Source: Lactarius indigo (taxonomy: Eukaryota > Basidiomycota > Agaricomycetes > Russulales > Russulaceae). Taken from it: DNA of 64,000 nucleotides. The stretch covers positions 248,001-312,000 of the forward strand of contig JAFKAC010000064.1 of the NCBI GenBank assembly GCA_025766275.1, in the 5' to 3' direction. This document shows positions 11,301 through 21,241 of the stretch, piece after piece. The position numbers were made by a program, and so were the translations under genes. Positions within the stretch are counted from its first letter, which is position 1. Each line of letters opens with the position of its first letter. The notes under the pieces were generated by a model. The model was given only the letters and a program-made list of their open reading frames with translations, was not told where the DNA came from and did no database searches.

Positions 11301-12177
11301 TAAGCCATCCCCTATCCCAAACATGATCACCAGATTGACACAATTAAAGGAAGCGCGACAACTGGCCCAGAACCTTATCAAGAAGGCACAAGAAGGGTGG
11401 GTGAAACATCAAAACACACCCTGTTATCAAGTAGGAGATCAAGTGTGGCTGGAAGGGAAGCATCTTCGGACCAACCAACCAACGGCAAAACTAGCGGCAC
11501 GACGCCACGGACCATTTAAAGTAGTCCAGGTGATGTCCCCCTATAACTATCGTCTCGAGCTTCCCACGCAGTGGAGCATCCACCCGGTGTTTCACATAGA
11601 TCTTCTCACGCCGTACAAAAGCACGACCATTCATGGCGAAAATTTCCCGCGACCACTGCCAGACCTCGTAGAAGGGGAAGAAGAATACAAAGTCGAGGCT
11701 GTTCTGGACTCACGGCATTTCGGCCGCCGCAGGAAGCTCCAATACCTCATCAAGTGGAAGGGGTATCCAGACTCAGAGAATCAGTGGGTCGATAAAGATG
11801 ACGTATTCGCACCGGAAGCAATAGAGGCGTATCAAGCAGGCCGGACAACCGTGAGGGTCCTTAAAAGCCAACCTACGGACGACCATGAGGAGTATCCCCT
11901 TTACCTTCGATCCACTTACACCTCTATGCCCACTTCCCCTCTCAGACATGTCACCACAGCGATCCTCCTCGACCAAGTCGCACAAGACGCCGCCAGCCTC
12001 GTCGAAGACGGTGAAGAAACCGTGGTTCCACAGGTCCAGCTCACTCCGTACACACCTGCAAACATGCGAGCAGGGCATATCACTGCTCAAGAATGGGCTA
12101 ATGTCCTACAGAGGTTCCCCGACCCGACTCACCAGCCCAACAACGAGCAGCAGCATGCTGTCGCTCACATCTTCTGA
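8351..12177 (+). pseudogene. E2 pol: protease to chromodomain
   Basis: After one early TGA at 8428 (CGA in E4) the frame is open from 8461 to TGA 12175. It contains the protease motif LVDSGATDNFI, RT with YMDD (VYMDDIGIT), RNase H, integrase (HGHPGISRTQRIVERHYWW, CADCQRNK, ALDFITKLP, SDCDPRF with the expected Arg changed to Cys) and a C-terminal chromodomain (YLIKWKGYPDSENQWVDKDD). The chromodomain probably binds modified histone tails and guides insertion to heterochromatin, a known role in this group. The stop at 12175 is shared with E4, while the frame continues into ORF3 beyond it. Confidence 0.94.
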
Positions 12178-13083
12178 GACGACAACAGCAATCGAGAACC
12201 CATCGCCGTCATCCCCCCAGGTGATGACCTCATCGGCACGCGGGGAATTCTCCCTGCCGACTGCCCCCTCGAAGACCCAACAGGAGTTAGAAGCAGTGGA
12301 GGACTGGCGGAGAGTGGCGAAGGAGTGGGCCGACGAACAGCTGCGCTTAGCGCAGAGGAGATTGAGCGAGTTGTGGCAGCACAGGCAGCGCTCCATAACG
12401 ATGAAGCTCATGTTGACGATGAGGATTACTACCCGGTCAGACACCCCCTCCTTCGAACGCACAGCCACCCTACTAATCCCCGAATCACCCCATGGCTCGT
12501 CCACACCGACGGAACCGCCATGTCTCGAGGACGTGTGCGACTGCCCGGGGTCGCACTTCACACCCCCATTACGCGCGACGACAACCCTGCACAGGTCCTT
12601 GCACCTGAGGGGTTCAGGGCGAATCGACAGCCCCATTACATTCACTTCCCCATCACCGGACCCGATGGCGTAGAGAGGAACACCAGTCATGTCCAGATTG
12701 TCGGAGGTGCGAACCCATTTGTGCTGGGACTTATCCCCGGCTCTCCCCATCTTTACGGCAAACCCCTCTACGCCTTCCCAATGCTATTGGCTGCGGGACG
12801 CACCTTCATCGCCCACAAGGATTTGGTCATCCTCGCCTCCGACAAGATCACAGACCGTGCACTGAACCGCATCGGAGACGAGTCTCTGACTGCGGAGGTG
12901 ACACGCTACTGCGCGGCTGCGTATGAGGAAGAGCGGTTAGCGGCCCGTATCCGCCAACTCCAGGCCATGCGGCTGTTGGCAAGGGACGACAAGAGGGACT
13001 GCATCTACCGACTGGAGAGGGCCAACGTGTTTGAGAGGATCAGTGACGAGCAGTCAACTTGGACGGCGTGAGACTTTCGGTGA
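12178..13083 (+). pseudogene. E2 ORF3 region downstream of pol
   Basis: The pol frame continues after TGA 12175 with the segment NREPIAVIPPGDDLIGTRG and then a conserved domain (PGVALHTPI, PEGFRANRQPHYIHFPITGPDG, ESLTAEVTRY) ending in a helical Glu/Arg-rich tail. An ATG-started frame opens at 12325. A late TGA at 13069 is CGA in E4, and the natural stop is at 13081. I do not recognise the domain from known retroelement proteins. It occurs in all six elements, so it is a real element gene. It may be read by stop readthrough or translated separately. Confidence 0.7.
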
Positions 13084-13113
13084 GTCTGGGGTCTCACGCT
13101 GAAAAGGGGGTGA

Positions 13114-13566
13114 TGTTACGGTTGCCCATGTTGTACCCTTACTGTACCGGTTGTGACTATGGCGGTAAGGTAGATTAGTCACGGACTCGGCATTTATGAT
13201 AGGAGTTAGGCGTTGAAGGATGACTCAATCCTAGTACAGGTAGTAGTAGTATTAGGATTGCGGTACTTACGCGATACGTTGGACGCTACGATACGGTGAC
13301 TCATAGCAGCGCTTGAAAGCCTGCTCGTCTTGTATTTAAGATAGCTGTGGAAGACCAAGATACGCCATCTTGGTCTTCTTCAATCGTCACTTCTTGTCTC
13401 AGAAACTCGCTCTGCCTCTATCTAGAATAGAGAGTCGTCTGCTTTCACTAGTGTCTTTGAACATCTAGAAGTTGCCTTCGTGCCATACGCCTCGTGCGTG
13501 ATTAGCTAAGTCACAGTCGCCCCTCCATACACACTCAAGTCGAGCTAATGTCGTGACGGCGTTACA
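13114..13566 (+). repeat. E2 3' LTR with polypurine tract
   Basis: 453 bp, the same length as the 5' LTR, with 12 CpG transitions between them. The polypurine tract GAAAAGGGGG at 13101-13110, followed by TGA, precedes it and would prime plus-strand synthesis. Confidence 0.95.
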
Positions 13567-13571
13567 GTGGA

Positions 13572-13942
13572 TCCGCAATAAAGATATGCCCAGATTCAAA
13601 ATAGGGGACCTCGTGTGGTTAGAGGGCAAACACCTCCGAACCAATCAGCCCACAGCGAAACTAGCGGCGCGACGCCACGGACCCTTTTGGGTGACACAGG
13701 TGATGTCCCCTTACAACTATCGATTGGAACTTCCCACGCAGTGGAGTATTCACTCAGTGTTTTATATCGATCTACTCACGCCATACAAACAAACCCCGCT
13801 TCATGGGGAAAACTTCACACAACCGCCACCCGAACTGATTGATGGAGAAGAGGAATACGAGGTCGAGGCCATTCTAGACTCTCGGCATTTCGGCAGAGGG
13901 AGACGCCTCCAGTATCTCATCAAGTGGAAGGGGTACCCCGAC
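13572..13942 (+). pseudogene. E1 pol, part 2: integrase C-terminus and start of chromodomain
   Basis: Resumes the E1 frame after the E2 target duplication. It encodes the GPY/F-like segment (HGPFWVTQVMSPYNYRLELP), HSVFYIDLLTPYK, and the first half of the chromodomain (LQYLIKWKGYPD). It is cut at Asp (codon 13940-13942) by E3 and resumes at 37860 with SENQWVNKDD. Confidence 0.93.
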
Positions 13943-14463
13943 TGTCACATTTCGACTTGTACGATACATACGAGTAAGGACCCTTACTGTACCAGTTGCA
14001 ACTACGGCGGTAAGGTAGATTAGTTGCGGACTTACGATAGGCGATACGAGTACGATAGGAGATTGCGCACTGATTGCTGACTGAGGACTACGCCACCGAT
14101 ACTAGTACTAGTAGTACTAGGGTTTGAGATACTTACGCGATATGTTGGACGCTTTACTACGGTGACTCATAGCAGCGCTTGAAAGCCTGCTTGACTTGTA
14201 TTTATAGTGTCTAGTGAAGACCAAGATACGCCATCTTGGTCTTCTTGAATCGTCACTTGTCTTCTCTCTCCTCTTACTTGCTATCCTAAGGAATTGTCTA
14301 AACTCCGCTCGTAATTCGAATATTCGACTTGCCGGTGTACCTCCGCGTATTCACTAAGGCAAGAGCTTGGACCTTCGTGTCTTCAAGTCAACAGATCGCC
14401 GCATCACTAAGTTGTTACCGCCCCCTCGCGCTCAAGTCGAGCTAACGTCGTGACGGCGTTACA
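13943..14463 (+). repeat. E3 5' LTR (family A)
   Basis: 521 bp, starting TGTCACAT and ending GGCGTTACA. TATTTATA is followed 34 nt later by ATCTTGGTCTT at 14233-14243. The middle has a local repeat of the trinucleotide pattern CTAGTA. Confidence 0.94.
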
Positions 14464-14465
14464 TT

Positions 14466-14476
14466 AAGACCAAGAT
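14466..14476 (+). promoter_or_regulatory. E3 self-priming primer-binding site
   Basis: AAGACCAAGAT starts 2 nt after the LTR and is exactly complementary to 14233-14243. Confidence 0.85.
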
Positions 14477-14482
14477 CCCATC

Positions 14483-16534
14483 GTGGCCGTAACAACAAGA
14501 GACCAGTGGACAAGCTTCCGTCCTTATTCGCTCCCAAGGAGAGGAGAACGAAACGTCCCCACTCACTTTCTACAAGCTGCTAGTTGGAGGGACAGACAGG
14601 AAGAGACCGGATACTTCGTGGAATTCAACGGACCTAGCAGGTTCCGCCCAGTTGAGTTCAACTTCGACCATCTGTGTTGGGTAGAAGTTACATGGAACCC
14701 CATAGAGTCCCATTGGGACGCAGTACGACCAGCAGGACCTCGATATCGCTGCGACATTGACGCGCGAGAACTCAATAGCCGAGCAGATTGGGGCCCCATC
14801 GACGGACAAGTAAGAGAGCACTCTACCGGAGAAGTGGTGTCAGAAGAAGAAGAAGAAGGACAAAGTCAAGAAGAGAGCAAAGGGTGAGAACCAGAACAGA
14901 CAGAAACCAGCGGAGGAGCAGTACAAGATCTCCTTCTTGAATGAGCTGAGTCCGCCCATATCACAGAACCAGAACCAATTCACATTCAGTCGCCAGCCAT
15001 CATGGCAACCATCACTCAAGCTATGGAAGAAGTGGTGCTTGAAGAATCGCGCGCTGTACGAGCAGAGGCAAGAGAGATACTCATGCCCATCCACCCAGAA
15101 ACCGGAAGACGAATGACGGCCGACGACGCCGCAATATTTCGAGCAATAGGGTCTGACAGAGGAGATCCGCTGTCAGGACGACCCATCGCGTTAGAACTAC
15201 CTCCAGGAATCGGAGGGCCCAGTGGAGATCCGCCACCGCCACCTGGAGGGGGAGTCCCTTTCGACTTACGAAGAACTGAGCCACCGCGAAGACCGCCCAG
15301 TGGACCACCAGGAGGTGGAGGCGGAGGCGAAGGTGGAGGCGGAGGGGGACATCATAACGAGAAACTCACCGGCAAGCCACCCTCCATTTTTGACGGGGAC
15401 AGACTCAAAATAGACCAGTTCCTAACACAGTGGCACGTCTATTGGGGCATGAACTTGGACGCCCCCATCATGCGAAACGACTACAGGAGATGCCTCCTGT
15501 TCCTATCCTACATCAAAGGTGGAGCAGTCAGCGAATGGGTGTTGTCCTTCCTGAACTGGCTCAATCGACAAATACAACGAGGGATTAGCCCCTACACACC
15601 AGCACTTTGGGAAGCCGTTGCCGATGGCTTCAGTCAGCGTTTTGAAAACACGCTCGAACGAGAGCAAGCCCAAGCCATACTGTGCAAGGGCTTTAGGATG
15701 ACAGGCAAGGACATTGACAAGTACGTCAATGACTTTGAACAGCTCGCACGGAAGGCTCACTACCGCCTCAACGAACCACAAACCATCGACCTTTTTACGT
15801 CGGGGTTGCCCAAGGAACTTTTCAAAAACACATTCCAATTTGACGACCCAGTCACATTTGATGACTGGAAAAGAGCCATCCTCAAACAACAAAGGAATTA
15901 CATACACCTCAAGGCGAGGCTCAACGAACACAAAAGCACAACGATGCAGCCAAAAAAGCAAAGCAGTAATGCAGGATGGACGATTCCACAGAACCTGCCG
16001 CAAACCAACCCCTGGGCCATGGACACCTCAGCCGACCGTGCAAAGGTAAGACTAGCAGGGTCCGAAGACATCGACTTCAACAAAATGCCACATCACAACT
16101 GGCCCACGCCGCCATTCCCACCAAGAGGGGGACCGGGAGTAAGGGGACGAGGAAGAGGAGGCTCGCGAAGAGACTTGAGGAATGTCCTCTGCTATAACTG
16201 TCATGCCCCGGGACATCTCTCACAAAATTGCCCACACCCGCGCGTTCAACAAACATGGCCAACCGTCGCGTCCAGCAGCCGCATGACTGAGACTGCCGGA
16301 TATCCCCAAGGACCCGTATCCCAATACGCACCCTCACAGTATGCCCTGTCGCTGCCAGGATATATGTCACCCGCACCAAGTGCGACACCCATGCCCCAGA
16401 TCAATGCGGCAACTACAAAGATGGCCGGAGAACAGGCGAAGGAATGGCTTACACAGGTAGCCAATAGCATGGACGAGGTGAAGGACCTCATACTGCAGGA
16501 CCTATGGGGAAAAGAGGGTTTTCGGGACGCCTGA
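14483..16534 (+). pseudogene. E3 gag, GTG start, two in-frame TGA codons
   Basis: GTG 14483 (A at -3, G at +4) opens the N-terminal domain, which ends at TGA 14885, the same place as in E1. A second TGA at 14942 is CGA in E1. From ATG 15002 the frame is open for 510 codons: Ala/Glu helix, Pro/Gly linker, gag core (QWHVYWGMN, RCLLFLSYIKGG) and a CCHC knuckle CYNCHAPGHLSQNC, with an RGRGRGGSRR basic patch before it. The 15002-16534 part is therefore an intact core Gag and may be the functional start in family A. Confidence 0.88.
16507..16522 (+). promoter_or_regulatory. E3 gag-pol -1 frameshift site
   Basis: GGGAAAA at 16507-16513 and GGGTTTT at 16516-16522 lie in the gag phase, 12 nt before the gag stop, with pol open in the -1 frame. 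Confidence 0.75.
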
Positions 16535-18765
16535 ACCTGTCAGTCTGGGTGAGGGCCTTACATTGTAACTCTGTAATCGTGACAACGCGCTATCGATCAT
16601 TGCGAATTCCAGTAACTGTCCGTACAGAACACCAAACGACTGAAACCAACGTGTTGGTCAACTCTGGAGCGACCGACAATTTTATCCGACCAAGTATGGC
16701 AAAACGGGCAGGAATCCCGGTACACCCACTAGAAACACCACGCAAGATATGGAATATCGATAATACGGAGAATAAAGCTGGGTTAATCACTCATTACATT
16801 AACCTAGAGGTGAAAACACGGGGACAGGTCAAGAAAATGACATTCCTGGTCACAGATCTCGGCAGCGAGGACATCGTCCTCGGTTACCCTTGGCTCAGCG
16901 CTTTCGAGCCCACTATCCAGTGGGCCACGGCAACCATACATCCCGACATGCAACCAGTGGTGCTGGCCACCGAAGAAACGCTACTCTCAACCGCTACTCA
17001 AGCCCTAATAGTGGCCGAGAAGGAAGATATCGTACAAGAACTGGAGGGGGAAACGTATGCAAAAGCCACTACTTCGACAGAACTGGCAATACAAGCAAGA
17101 CAACATCAAGCAACGATCGTCCTTCCCTCTGAGTATACCGCATTCAGCAAGCTATTCAGTGAGCAGGCCTCGCATCGCTTTCCCCCGACTCGACCTTGGG
17201 ACCACGCAATCGACTTCAAACCGTCCGCACCAGCAGCCATAGATTGCAAAATATACCCTATGACGCAAAAGGAAGAAGGTGAACTCAGAGAGTTCTTAGA
17301 CGAGAAGCTGAAACAGGGCTATCTACGCCCTTCCATTTCCCCGTACGCATCATCCTTCTTTTTCATCAAAAAGAAGGACGGAAAACTACGCCTGGTACAG
17401 GACTACCGGGTCATCAATTCGCACACCATTCGCAATCAGTACCCACTGCCGCTCATTCAAGACCTTATTCTCGATCTCAGCAACGCCCACATCTACACCA
17501 AACTCGATATTCGATGGGGCTACAACAATATACGTATCCGCGATGGCGACCAAGAAAAAGCAGCTTTCAAAACCAAATTCGGCCTTTTTGAGCCTACGGT
17601 CATGTTCTTCGGCCTTACTAACTCCCCCGCGACCTTCCAAGCCATGATGAACCACATATACCGAGACACAATCGTGAAACATGAACGTCTCGGGACCACG
17701 ATACGTGTCTACATGGATGACATTGGAATTGCCACTCACTTCGATCACGATCTTGCAGCCCACGATGCGGCTGTCCGCGACGTCCTCCATGTCGCGGAAG
17801 AACATGACTTGTACTTCAAGCTGGAGAAATGCCTCTTCCACCAGCCGCGAATGGATTACCTGGGGGTAATCCTTGAAAGGGGGGTAACTCGCATGGACCC
17901 CGTAAAAGTTCAGGGAATTAAAGACTGGCCAACGCCCACGAAGGTCAAGGACGTTCGATCCTTCCTTGGTTTCTGCAACTTTTACAGACTGTTCATTCAC
18001 GGCTTTGCCAATCACGCCAAGCCACTAACCAGATTAACACGAAAAGATGAAGAATGGTGGTGGACAGACGAAGAAGACAAGGCATTCAACACGCTAAAGA
18101 ACCTCGTGACTGAAGAACTGGTTCTAGCACACCCGGTGCTTCAAGATCCATTCGAACTGGAGGTAGACACATCAGGATACGCGGTGGGAGCTGTCCTACT
18201 ACAGAAGAAGTCTGACGGAAAGCGACATCCCATAGGGTACTACTCTGCAACACTTTCGGAAGCAGAGCGAAATTACGACATCTACGACTTGGAGTTACTA
18301 GCAATAGTCAAAGCTCTGAGGAATTGGAGGCCACTGCTTGCGGGGGCCCCACACAAAATCAAGATTTACTCCGACCACCTCAATTTACAGTACTGGAAGT
18401 CGCTGCAGAAAATTAGCCGACGAGTCGCCAGGGAAGTACTCGAACTCTCCGAGTACGACTTTGAGATTCACCACATTAAAGGGAAGAACAACGGAAGGGT
18501 GGACGCCTTGTCAAGACGACCCGACTACAATCAAGGGACTGAAGACAACAGTAAGGTCGTCGTCCTTCCCCCTGAGGTCTTTGTGAGGACCCTCAACACG
18601 GTGCGCACCTTTATCGCAAACCCGAACTTACAACAACTGCGTCACCAACAAGACGAAGAAGTCATCAAAATGTGGGTAGACCCCCATCAGCTCAAAAAGA
18701 TACAGGGAGAGTGGTATAAGGATGGCAGGTTTGTAATAACCGGACCCGCATCAACGCACCGCATA
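16523..18765 (+). pseudogene. E3 pol, part 1: protease, RT, RNase H, start of integrase
   Basis: Open throughout. Protease carries LVNSGATDNFI, that is Asn in place of the catalytic Asp (DSG to NSG), which should inactivate it. RT has FFGLTNSPATFQ and VYMDDIGIA, and RNase H has NYDIYDLELLAI. The frame is cut after the codons for H-R-I by E4, just before the HHCC finger, and resumes at 26462. Confidence 0.93.
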
Positions 18766-19229
18766 TGTTACGGTTGCGCGCATTGGACCCTTACTGTACC
18801 GGTTGTGGCTACGGCAGTAAGGTAGATTAGTCACGGACTCGGAGTTTACGAAGGAGTTAGGTGTTTAGAGATGACTCGATCCTGATACAGGTAGTAGTAG
18901 TATTAGGATTGCGGTACTTACGCGATACGTTGGACGCTACTTTACTGAGACTCATAGCAGCGCTTGAAAGCCTGCTCTGCTTGTATTTAAGATAGCTGCG
19001 GAAGACCAAGACACGCCATCTTGGTCTTCTTCAATCGTCACTTCTAGTCCCTTCCGTTCTCCCTGTTAAAGACGAGCCTTCCATCAAGAGAAGAGCTTTA
19101 TCCGATCCTAGTGTCTGCGTACATCTAGAACCTGCCTTCGAAAGCCATACGCCTCTGCGCGTGATCAGCTAAGTCGTGGAAGTCGCCTTAACCGAGCTCA
19201 AGTCGAGCTAACGTCGTGACGGCGTTACA
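18766..19229 (+). repeat. E4 5' LTR (family B)
   Basis: 464 bp, TGTTACGG to GTTACA. TATTTAAG is followed by ATCTTGGTCTT at 19018-19028. The left arm of the LTR hairpin has one change (AAGACCAAGAC), while the right arm, which must pair with the primer-binding site, is unchanged. Confidence 0.95.
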
Positions 19230-19231
19230 TT

Positions 19232-19242
19232 AAGACCAAGAT
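19232..19242 (+). promoter_or_regulatory. E4 self-priming primer-binding site
   Basis: AAGACCAAGAT starts 2 nt after the LTR and pairs exactly with 19018-19028. Confidence 0.85.
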
Positions 19243-19249
19243 ATTCACT

Positions 19250-21241
19250 GTGGCGACTGTCAACACCAGAGAACAGTAGACGAGCTTCCGTCCTTATCAT
19301 CTAGACCGAAGAGGGGATCGTAACGTACCAACCCGATTCCTAGGAGCAGCCAGGTGGAGAGACCGAGGAGACGAAACCGGATATTTCGTGGAATTCAACG
19401 GACCTACGAGGTTTAGACCTGTTGAGTTCAATTTCGACCATCTGTGCTGGGTAGAAGTTACGTGGAATCCCATAGACCACCGCTGGGACGTCATCAGACC
19501 AGCGGGAAGACAATACCAGTGTGACATTGACGCACGGGAACTCAACTCACGAGCCGACTGGGGCCCAATTGACGGCCAACTACGAGAACACTCCACCGGA
19601 GAAGCAGTGAGCGAGGAAACGGAAGAAGACGAACAAAGCGAAGAGAATCGACCCGCGAGCATCGGTCCGATTGAACAATATACCATCCAACGAGCTGAGT
19701 CCCTGCGTATCTCAGAACAACCAGAAGTCATTCACGTACGATCACCGGCAGCAGGGATGGCAACTACCACCATGACGGCTGAAGAAATCATGACCGTCAG
19801 AGAACAAGCGGCGCTAGAAGCAGCCGAAGCTATCAGACAAGAATCACAGCGGAATCTCATGCCCATTAACCCTGAAACAGGGCATCGTATGACTGCAGAC
19901 GACGCAGCAATCTTTCGAGCCATCGGACCCGACCAAGGGGACCCCCCGTCAGGGGATGGGGGAAGACGAGGAATGCCGCTGGACCCCCCACCGGGATGGG
20001 GAGGACCACCCGGAGACGACTTCCCCCGGCGCCCCGGAAGAGGAGGAAACCCGCCTGATCTCCCGAACGACCCACCGGAAGGAGGACCCCCGGGAGGAGG
20101 AGGAGGCGGTGCGGGAGGAGCAGGAGGAGTAGGAGGAGGACAAGGGCATGAAAAACTAACCGGTGAACCTCCCACCATCTTTGACGGAGATCGCACTAAA
20201 GTGGATTCGTTCCTCACACAATGGCATGTCTACTGGGGGATGAACCTCGACACCTCCGTCATGCGCAACGACTATCGACGAAGCCTCTTGTTTCTGTCCT
20301 ACATAAAAGGGGTGTCAGTCAGCGAATGGGTACTTTCGTACCTCAAGTGGCTTAACCGGCAAATACAACGAGGGATTGACCAACACACGCGCGATCTGTG
20401 GAACGCGGTGGCAGAAGGATTTAACCAGAGGTTCGTCAACACCCTTGAACGTGAACAGGCTCAAGCGCTCCTTAGAAAAGGACTCAAAATGGTTGACAGA
20501 GACATTGACAAGTACGTCAACGAGTTCGAAGAAGCCGCCAGAAAGGCTGGGTACCGCCTCAATGACCCCCAAACAATTGACCTCTTCACCAAGGGGTTAC
20601 CCAAGAAACTCTATGAAAAAACCTACAACCTGGACGAGCCAGAAACGTTCGACGAATGGAAGCGAGCAACACTCCGAAGGCAACGCAACTACATCCACAT
20701 TCGGGCACGAGTGGATGAGTACAAAGACAAGCCCAAAAAGACAGGAAATGCCGGATGGACCGTCCCCCAGAATCTCGCCAACCCGTGGGCAATGGACACC
20801 TCCGCTGACCGCACCAAGGTACGACTGGCAGGGTCAGAAGAAATCGATTATGGCAGACCACCGTATACCAACTCACCTCCCTTCCCGCCGAGAGGAGGAC
20901 CAGGAGTTCGGGGCCGAGGAAGGGGAGGGTCGCGATGAGACCTAAGGACGGTGTTGTGTTATAACTGCAACGCACCGGGTCATCTCTCACGAAATTGCCC
21001 CCATCCTAGGCAGCCGCGGCAGTGGCAACCACAAAATCCCGGACCCTCCAGTGTCCGGATGACGGAAACCGACTACTACACACAAGAGTCGTCGCCAGCC
21101 CAGGTGCAGGCTGCCTCAACTAGCAAAACAGCCAAAGAATGTGCAAAAGAATGGCTCACCGGGGTCGCAAACGCGCCCGACGAAGTAAAAGATCTGATAT
21201 TGCAGGATCTGTGGGGAAAAGAGGGTTTTCGGAGCGCCTGA
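19250..21241 (+). pseudogene. E4 gag, GTG start, TAG and TGA inside
   Basis: GTG 19250 with A at -3 and G at +4 opens the frame. A TAG at 19277 replaces a Trp kept in E1-E3 and is not a CpG change. The frame then runs open to TGA 20936 through the N-terminal domain, helix, Pro/Gly linker, gag core and RGRGRGGSR patch. The CCHC knuckle (CYNCNAPGHLSRNC) follows from 20951. The end KEGFRSA overlaps pol. Confidence 0.88.
21214..21229 (+). promoter_or_regulatory. E4 gag-pol -1 frameshift site
   Basis: GGGAAAA at 21214-21220 and GGGTTTT at 21223-21229 lie in the gag phase. A potential stem ACCCA/TGGGT starts about 12 nt downstream. Confidence 0.75.

Larger units (their letters stand above)
5909..13566 (+). 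mobile_element. E2: Ty3/gypsy chromovirus, family B, inserted in E1 pol
   Basis: A complete 7658-bp element with 453-bp LTRs at both ends and a perfect 5-bp target duplication, GTGGA at 5904-5908 and 13567-13571. Removing it rejoins the E1 integrase frame exactly. I count 12 differences between its LTRs, all CpG transitions. Gag carries four TGA codons and pol one near the start, so this copy cannot act alone, although the main pol frame is open for 1238 codons. Confidence 0.96.
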
